From: Solobacterium sp.
GTDB lineage: Bacteria; Bacillota_I; Bacilli_A; Erysipelotrichales; Erysipelotrichaceae
Direction: 5' to 3'
Assembly (NCBI GenBank): GCA_017419465.1
Contig: JAFOLE010000114.1
Span: forward strand, 1 to 26,454
DNA length: 26,454 nucleotides
A program made the translations under genes and the position numbers. Shown piece after piece: positions 22,382-26,454 of this stretch; the stretch's first letter is position 1, and the number at the start of each line of letters is the position of its first letter. The notes below the pieces were generated by a model. That model was not told the DNA's origin. It was given only the letters and a program-made list of their open reading frames with translations, and ran no database searches.

Positions 22382-23833
22382 ATGTATGACGTAATTATCA
22401 TTGGCGCGGGAGTTACCGGCAGTTCTGTCGCAAGAGAACTTTCGCGCTACAACGCAAACGTCTGCGTGCTGGAGAAGTGCGAGGACGTCTGTGAAGGAAC
22501 ATCCAAGGCGAACTCAGCGATCGTCCATGCCGGATTTGATGCGGCGGAAGGTTCCCTCATGGCAAAGATGAATGTCAGAGGAAACGAGCTGATGGGCAAG
22601 CTCGCAGAGGACCTGGATATTCCGTTCAAGCGGAATGGCGCGATGGTCGTCTGCATCCACAAGGAAGCACTCGACGGCCTCAAGACGCTGTATGACCGCG
22701 GCATCGCCAACGGTGTCAAGGAACTCCGCATTCTGAACAGAGAAGAAGCACTGGAAATGGAACCGAATCTTTCCGACAACGTCGAAGGCGCGCTCTATGC
22801 CCCGACAAGCGGAATCATCTGCCCGTTCATGCTGAATATTGCGATGGCTGAGAATGCCGCGCAGAATGGTGTTGAATTCCGGTTCAATACCAAGGTGGAG
22901 GATATCTGCCATGACGATGACGGAATCTGGCACCTGCGTACCAATAACGGAGAATATACCGCGAAGTATGTCGTGAACGCAGCCGGCGTCTATGCCGATG
23001 TCATTCACAACATGGTCAGCGAAAATAAGATCAAGATTACACCGCGCCGCGGTGACTACTGCCTGCTCGACAAGGAAGTCGGAAACCATGTAAAGCATAC
23101 GATCTTCCCGCAGCCGACCAACCTCGGCAAGGGCGTTCTCGTATCGCCGACCATTCACGGCAACCTGATCGTCGGACCGACCGCTGTCGACCTTGAAAAC
23201 AAGGAAGGCAACAACACAACGGCAGCCGGCATTGCGGACCTCATTGCCAAGGCAAACGACCATGTGAAGAACCTGCCGATGCGCAAGGTCATCACATCAT
23301 TCGCAGGTCTGCGTGCGCATGAAGCACATCATGAATTCATCCTTGAGGAAGTCAAGGACGCTCCGCATTTCATCGACTGTGCAGGTATTGAGTCTCCGGG
23401 ACTCACCTCCTGCCCGGCTATCGGTGAATTCATCGGCGGCATGCTGAAGGAAAAGATGGGCCTCACGGAAAAAGAGAACTGGATCTCCAAGCGCAAGGGC
23501 ATTCTGAATCCATCCGAACTCTCTCTCGAAGAGCGCAATGAGCTCATCAAGAAGAACCCGGCATACGGTCAGATCATCTGCCGCTGCGAATCCATTTCCG
23601 AAGGTGAAATCATTGACGCGATCCACCGGCCGCTCGGTGCCCGCAGCCTTGACGGTGTCAAGCGCCGCACCCGTGCCGGTATGGGAAGATGCCAGGCTGG
23701 CTTCTGCTCACCGCGTGTAATGGAAATCATCAACCGCGAACTCGGACTCCCGCTCGAGGAAGTTACCAAGAGCGGCGGCCGCAGTAATATTGTCCTGGAA
23801 CGCACCAAGGGCGCAAACGGAGGCGAAGCATGA
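22382..23833 (+). CDS. GlpA-like FAD-dependent glycerol-3-phosphate dehydrogenase with [2Fe-2S] domain
   Basis: 483 residues. An N-terminal FAD-binding motif (IIGAGVTGSSVAREL) starts a DAO-type oxidoreductase domain to about 365, with YAPTSGIICPFML and the FAGLRAH block. Residues about 395-460 form a BFD-type [2Fe-2S] domain with ligands Cys400, Cys402, Cys437 and Cys442. This is the GlpA domain order. The expected reaction is oxidation of sn-glycerol-3-phosphate to dihydroxyacetone phosphate, supported by the adjacent glpKF; an L-2-hydroxyacid oxidase is the main alternative. It overlaps the next gene by 4 bases (ATGA). The ribosome site is AGAGGAAAA. Confidence 0.88.
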   Translation: MYDVIIIGAGVTGSSVARELSRYNANVCVLEKCEDVCEGTSKANSAIVHAGFDAAEGSLMAKMNVRGNELMGKLAEDLDIPFKRNGAMVVCIHKEALDGLKTLYDRGIANGVKELRILNREEALEMEPNLSDNVEGALYAPTSGIICPFMLNIAMAENAAQNGVEFRFNTKVEDICHDDDGIWHLRTNNGEYTAKYVVNAAGVYADVIHNMVSENKIKITPRRGDYCLLDKEVGNHVKHTIFPQPTNLGKGVLVSPTIHGNLIVGPTAVDLENKEGNNTTAAGIADLIAKANDHVKNLPMRKVITSFAGLRAHEAHHEFILEEVKDAPHFIDCAGIESPGLTSCPAIGEFIGGMLKEKMGLTEKENWISKRKGILNPSELSLEERNELIKKNPAYGQIICRCESISEGEIIDAIHRPLGARSLDGVKRRTRAGMGRCQAGFCSPRVMEIINRELGLPLEEVTKSGGRSNIVLERTKGANGGEA

Positions 23834-25098
23834 TCTCGTACGATATTGTTATCATCGGCGGCGGACCTGCAGGCCTTGCGGCCGCGGTATCCGCGCGTAA
23901 AGCAGGAATCGAAAAGATTCTCATTCTCGAACGCGACAAGGAACTCGGCGGTATTCTGAACCAGTGCATCCACAACGGTTTCGGTCTTCATACCTTCAAG
24001 GAAGAGCTGACCGGTCCGGAGTATGCGTACCGCTTCATCGAGCAGGTACTTGAAGAAAAGATTGAGTACAAGCTCAACACCATGGTTATGGACATCTCCC
24101 CGGAGCGCGTCGTTACAGCGATGAGCCGGGAAGACGGCATGTATCAGATTCAGGCAGGCGCTGTCATTCTGGCAATGGGCTGCCGTGAACGTCCGAGAGG
24201 CGCTCTGAACATTCCGGGCTACCGTCCGGCGGGTATCTTCTCCGCAGGTACGGCACAGCGTCTGGTTAACATGGAAGGCTATATGCCTGGCCGTGAAGTT
24301 GTCATTCTCGGATCCGGTGATATCGGTCTGATCATGGCAAGACGTATGACGCTCGAAGGCGCAAAGGTCAAGGTAGTCGCAGAGCTTCTGCCTTACTCCG
24401 GCGGTCTGAAGCGTAACATCGTCCAGTGTCTCAACGACTTCAACATCCCGCTGAAGCTTTCCCATACCGTCGTGGATATTGAAGGCAAGGAACATGTCAC
24501 CGCAGTTACGATTGCGGCAGTTGATGAACACAACAAGCCGATTCCGGGAACGGAAGAGCGCTATACCTGTGACACCCTGCTTCTGTCCTGCGGTCTCATT
24601 CCGGAGAACGAACTCTCCAACAAGGCAGGTATCAAGATGAATCCGGTCACCAGCGGACCGATCGTCAACGAAAGTCTTGAAACCAACATCCCGGGCGTCT
24701 TCGCCTGCGGCAACGTACTGCATGTACATGACCTGGTTGACTATGTATCGGAAGAAGCTGCCAAGGCAGGTTCCAACGCAGCGAAGTTCGTACAGAACGG
24801 CGGTAAGGACGAGGCAGCCGGACACATTGTCGAAGTCAAGGCAACCGAAGGCGCACGCTATACCGTTCCGTGCACGATCGATGTAAACAAGATGGAAGAT
24901 CTCCTGACGGTCCGTTTCCGTGTCGGTGCGGTATTCAAGGAATCCTATGTCAGCGTCTACTTCGATGACGAGCGTGTCATGCACAACAAGAAGCGCATTC
25001 TTGCGCCGGGCGAAATGGAACAGGTCATCCTGCAGAAGAAGAAACTGCTGGAGAAACCGGATCTGAAGACCATTACGGTTAAGATTGAGGCAGAGTAA
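23830..25098 (+). CDS. FAD/NAD(P)-binding oxidoreductase partner of the GlpA-like enzyme
   Basis: 422 residues. There are two dinucleotide-binding folds: FAD site IIGGGPAGLAAAVSARKAG at the N-terminus and a second GSGDIGLIMARR at about 155-170. The family block LGGILNQCIHNGFG and the C-terminal GVFACGNVLHVHDLVD (FAD-binding) are clear. It belongs to the Pyr_redox_2 group found beside GlpA-like and DUF1667 genes. It probably passes electrons between the dehydrogenase and NAD(P) or another carrier, taking the place GlpB has in the enteric complex. It is translationally coupled to both neighbours. No membrane segment is present, so the complex is soluble or peripheral. Confidence 0.87.
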   Translation: MISYDIVIIGGGPAGLAAAVSARKAGIEKILILERDKELGGILNQCIHNGFGLHTFKEELTGPEYAYRFIEQVLEEKIEYKLNTMVMDISPERVVTAMSREDGMYQIQAGAVILAMGCRERPRGALNIPGYRPAGIFSAGTAQRLVNMEGYMPGREVVILGSGDIGLIMARRMTLEGAKVKVVAELLPYSGGLKRNIVQCLNDFNIPLKLSHTVVDIEGKEHVTAVTIAAVDEHNKPIPGTEERYTCDTLLLSCGLIPENELSNKAGIKMNPVTSGPIVNESLETNIPGVFACGNVLHVHDLVDYVSEEAAKAGSNAAKFVQNGGKDEAAGHIVEVKATEGARYTVPCTIDVNKMEDLLTVRFRVGAVFKESYVSVYFDDERVMHNKKRILAPGEMEQVILQKKKLLEKPDLKTITVKIEAE

Positions 25099-25099
25099 C

Positions 25100-25468
25100 A
25101 TGGAAAAAAGAGAACTTACATGCATTGGCTGCCCGATGGGCTGCCAGATCACCGTTGAACTGGAAGGAACCGAAATTCTTTCCGTCAAGGGAAACACCTG
25201 TGCAATCGGCGACAAGTACGCCCGCAATGAAGTAATTCATCCGGAGCGCACCGTTACTTCAACCGTTGTCGTTGACGGCGGCGACAAGCCGAGATGCTCG
25301 GTGAAGACGGCCGGAAACATTCCGAAGGACAAGATCGCGGAATGCATGAAGGCAATTGACGCGGTACGTGTCAATGCGCCGGTAAAGATCGGTGATGTCA
25401 TCATCGAGAATGTGCTGGGAACCGGCGTCAATGTGGTTGCGACAAGAAACATCCACACTGCCGCATAA
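25100..25468 (+). CDS. DUF1667 cysteine-motif protein
   Basis: 122 residues from ATG 25100 (GAGG 9 bases upstream, inside the end of the previous gene). The N-terminus has Cys8-x2-Cys11-x3-Cys15-x18-Cys34 (CIGCPMGC), like the Fe-S motif of molybdopterin oxidoreductases. The rest matches DUF1667 (ERTVTSTVVV, then VKIGDVIIENVLGTGVNVVATR). It is regularly the third gene after GlpA-like and Pyr_redox_2 genes. It is likely a small electron-transfer subunit; this is inferred from gene context and the Cys set. Confidence 0.87.
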   Translation: MEKRELTCIGCPMGCQITVELEGTEILSVKGNTCAIGDKYARNEVIHPERTVTSTVVVDGGDKPRCSVKTAGNIPKDKIAECMKAIDAVRVNAPVKIGDVIIENVLGTGVNVVATRNIHTAA

Positions 25469-25488
25469 CAGGGTTATCAAAGCGAACG

Positions 25489-25515
25489 GGACAGGCTGCA
25501 GGGCCTGTCCTTTTT
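25489..25515 (+). terminator. Terminator of the dehydrogenase unit
   Basis: An 8-bp stem GGACAGGC (25489-25496 with 25503-25510), a 6-base loop, then TTTTT. Confidence 0.88.
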
Positions 25516-25548
25516 GGTGCCCTGATCGAACACAATTCCGATCTGCAG

Positions 25549-25577
25549 GAAGAACCGCGGTGTGCGGGTTTTTCTTC
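25549..25577 (+). terminator. Second, tandem terminator-like hairpin
   Basis: GAAGAACCGC (25549-25558) can pair with GCGGGTTTTTCTTC (from 25564) with a small bulge, with a T-rich 3' arm. It probably backs up the preceding terminator and insulates the peptide genes. Confidence 0.55.
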
Positions 25578-25643
25578 TGTTTTCACGCGTGGACGGCAGA
25601 ATCCTGGTTCGTATCAAATCATGCAGGGAGAAATCCCAGTTAC

Positions 25644-25680
25644 GCCGGTGACGGAAGCATTTCACAGAACTTTCACCGGC
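25644..25680 (+). promoter_or_regulatory. Hairpin upstream of the first peptide gene
   Basis: Perfect 8-bp arms GCCGGTGA (25644-25651) and TCACCGGC (25673-25680) with a 21-base loop. It lies 99 bases before the ATG and has no T run, so it is not a terminator. A tetraloop hairpin (GGGA-GAAA-TCCC, 25625-25636) is just upstream. Confidence 0.4.
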
Positions 25681-25779
25681 ACATGGAAAAATCATGGAAA
25701 TAATGCGTGGACATGGATCCATGCCTGCGTATGTAAGGTAGTGCACCAAAAACAGGGTGCTGGAAAAGGAGAAAGACCA

Positions 25780-25947
25780 ATGCTGAAGAATCAGATGAAG
25801 CTTGATGAAAAACTCCTCGAGAATATCTGGGGCGGAAGACCAGGTTCCGTGTACGAGTTTACATCCAGGAAGATAGATGGCATGTTCATCGACGGAAAAA
25901 ATCAGCCGGGCGGAAATGAAGATATTCTGAAGCCGACTCACAGCTGA
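25780..25947 (+). CDS. Double-glycine-leader peptide A (putative bacteriocin or signal peptide precursor)
   Basis: 55 residues. AAGGAG (25766-25771) is 8 bases before the ATG. The leader (1-18) is acidic and amphipathic: MKLDEKLLENIWGG places hydrophobic residues at -4, -7 and -12 before the GG at 18-19, as in class II bacteriocin and ComC-type precursors cleaved by peptidase-C39 ABC exporters. The predicted core of about 36 residues (starting RPGSVYEF) is hydrophilic, has no Cys, and contains QPGGNEDI at 42-49, shared exactly with peptide B. The core is not hydrophobic enough for a typical pore former, so a pheromone-like role is as likely. No transporter or immunity gene is in view. Confidence 0.75.
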   Translation: MLKNQMKLDEKLLENIWGGRPGSVYEFTSRKIDGMFIDGKNQPGGNEDILKPTHS

Positions 25948-26223
25948 GCATTCGTTCATGGAGTAACAAAAAGATTTCACAGTAAAGCAGCACAGAATAC
26001 GTGGATGGAAACAGCATCCTTCGTAAATTAGATATCCTGAAGGAAACAGTTCAGGATAAAGAAAAGAGGTATTTAGCATTATGAAAAACTTCGAAAAACT
26101 GAGTGATTCCATACTCTCTGATATCTGGGGCGGAAATGGAGCACGGCCCCCGAAACTTGCTTATATCGAACTTCCGGATTCCAAAGGCCACGGAAAGACT
26201 CAGCCGGGCGGAAATGAAGATAT
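25902..26223 (+). repeat. Identical 24-base segment in both peptide genes
   Basis: The 24 bases at 25902-25925 recur exactly at 26200-26223 and encode the QPGGNEDI motif. A further 15-base identity covers the leader end (ATATCTGGGGCGGAA). Between and after these the two genes are dissimilar, consistent with tandem duplication followed by rapid change of the remaining core. Confidence 0.85.
26033..26058 (+). promoter_or_regulatory. Hairpin just upstream of the second peptide gene
   Basis: Perfect 9-bp arms TATCCTGAA (26033-26041) and TTCAGGATA (26050-26058) with an 8-base loop, ending a few bases before the AAGAGG ribosome site. It could modulate translation or mark an RNA-processing point. 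Confidence 0.5.
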
Positions 26224-26254
26224 CTTCGACCGGAGAACAAACAGGCCGTGGTAA
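26081..26254 (+). CDS. Double-glycine-leader peptide B (putative bacteriocin or signal peptide precursor)
   Basis: 57 residues. The leader MKNFEKLSDSILSDIWGG is a textbook double-glycine leader (M-NF--LS---L--I-GG pattern), with GG at 17-18. The predicted core of 39 residues begins NGARPPKLAY and ends RRTNRPW; it is hydrophilic and basic at the end, lacks Cys, and holds QPGGNEDI at 41-48. AAGAGG is about 12 bases upstream, a little far. It is 133 bases after peptide A and shares leader and motif with it, so the two are paralogues. They may act as a pair, as two-component bacteriocins do, or be variants of one signal. A terminator follows at 26304. Confidence 0.75.
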   Translation: MKNFEKLSDSILSDIWGGNGARPPKLAYIELPDSKGHGKTQPGGNEDIFDRRTNRPW

Positions 26255-26303
26255 ACGCGTGCCGCAGGCATTCGAAGAAACCAAAGTGTATATCACAGAT
26301 ATC

Positions 26304-26330
26304 AAGCCGGAGTCTCCGGCTTCTTCTATT
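26304..26330 (+). terminator. Terminator after the peptide pair
   Basis: An 8-bp stem AAGCCGGA (26304-26311 with 26315-26322), loop GTC, followed by a T-rich CTTCTATTT. Confidence 0.7.
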
Positions 26331-26335
26331 TGAGG

Positions 26336-26341
26336 TACAAT
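26336..26341 (+). promoter_or_regulatory. Candidate -10 box for pgsA
   Basis: TACAAT lies 26 bases before the pgsA ATG. No clear -35 box, which would fall in the preceding hairpin. Confidence 0.35.
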
Positions 26342-26367
26342 AGAAGCGTGTGGGAGGAAAGAATATT

Positions 26368-26454
26368 ATGACGACCGCAAATAAACTGACAATACTTCGA
26401 ATTATTCTCGTGCCGGTATTCCTCGGCGTGCTCTACGCCGGATTCCCCGGCTCC
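26368..26454 (+). CDS. pgsA: CDP-diacylglycerol--glycerol-3-phosphate 3-phosphatidyltransferase (3' partial)
   Basis: Only the first 29 residues are in the window. The N-terminus MTTANKLTILRIILVPVF is characteristic of PgsA: a short polar start, NKLT-LR, then the first membrane helix. PgsA makes phosphatidylglycerol-phosphate from CDP-diacylglycerol and glycerol-3-phosphate in the membrane. GGGAGG lies about 11 bases upstream. The catalytic CDP-alcohol motif is beyond the window, so another member of that family cannot be excluded. Confidence 0.75.
   Translation, partial: MTTANKLTILRIILVPVFLGVLYAGFPGS

Noticed and set aside
23569..25227. 552-residue minus-strand ORF under the oxidoreductase genes
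   Set aside because: Antisense to two well-supported enzymes, with no domain or start signal.
25477..26112. 211-residue minus-strand ORF over peptide A and its leader
   Set aside because: No ribosome site; repeated words in its translation are just the reverse of the shared QPGGNEDI-coding DNA.

Overview
The window looks like a chromosomal stretch from a low-to-moderate GC Bacillota, possibly an Erysipelotrichia-type gut or oral anaerobe. The taxonomy is inferred from gene content only. Supporting features are AGGAGG-type ribosome sites, TATAAT-type promoters, a perfect CcpA cre box, an MBG/InlB-repeat surface protein, a DUF4860-type pilus cluster, and a glpK-glpF locus followed by an FAD oxidoreductase/DUF1667 set. 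There are no phage or transposase genes, rRNAs, tRNAs or CRISPR arrays.

Layout. (1) 1-1978: 3' part of a large surface protein with MBG-type domains, a proline-rich stalk, three membrane segments and a C-terminal InlB-type repeat, closed by a strong terminator. (2) 1979-2505: non-coding, with decayed short direct repeats. (3) 2506-7161: a compact operon with a transglutaminase-like lipoprotein, a PilC/GspF platform protein, four small single-pass proteins (one DUF4860) and a PilT-type ATPase. A stand-alone VOC-domain gene follows. (4) 7606-8449, minus strand: a GtrA-like membrane protein and a 96-residue protein whose N-terminus resembles a double-glycine leader. (5) 8567-13694: a protein with faint resemblance to bilin reductases, an MntE-like cation efflux protein, and a large hybrid histidine kinase with two receiver domains. 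(6) 13740-19244: a YfcE-type phosphodiesterase, a double zinc-ribbon protein (minus), a four-gene run (alpha/beta hydrolase, DUF5131 protein, zinc-ribbon membrane protein, carboxylesterase) and a PNPOx-like flavoprotein. (7) 19245-25515: glycerol catabolism. A regulatory region of about 690 bases with a perfect cre site precedes glpK-glpF. A second unit encodes a GlpA-like FAD/[2Fe-2S] dehydrogenase, an FAD/NAD(P) oxidoreductase and a DUF1667 Cys protein. (8) 25516-26330: two tandem small genes encoding double-glycine-leader peptides of 55 and 57 residues that share the tail QPGGNEDI. (9) 26368-end: start of pgsA.

How it fits together. GlpF would admit glycerol, GlpK would phosphorylate it, and the GlpA-like trio would oxidise glycerol-3-phosphate to dihydroxyacetone phosphate, with CcpA control at the cre box. 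The pilus operon would assemble and retract a type IV pilus-like or pseudopilus structure, but no major pilin, prepilin peptidase or extension ATPase is in view. The least explained and most interesting part is the pair of double-glycine peptides (25780-26254). They have class II bacteriocin/pheromone-type leaders but short hydrophilic cores with an identical second-GG motif, each preceded by an RNA hairpin. No exporter, modification enzyme or immunity gene is visible here.
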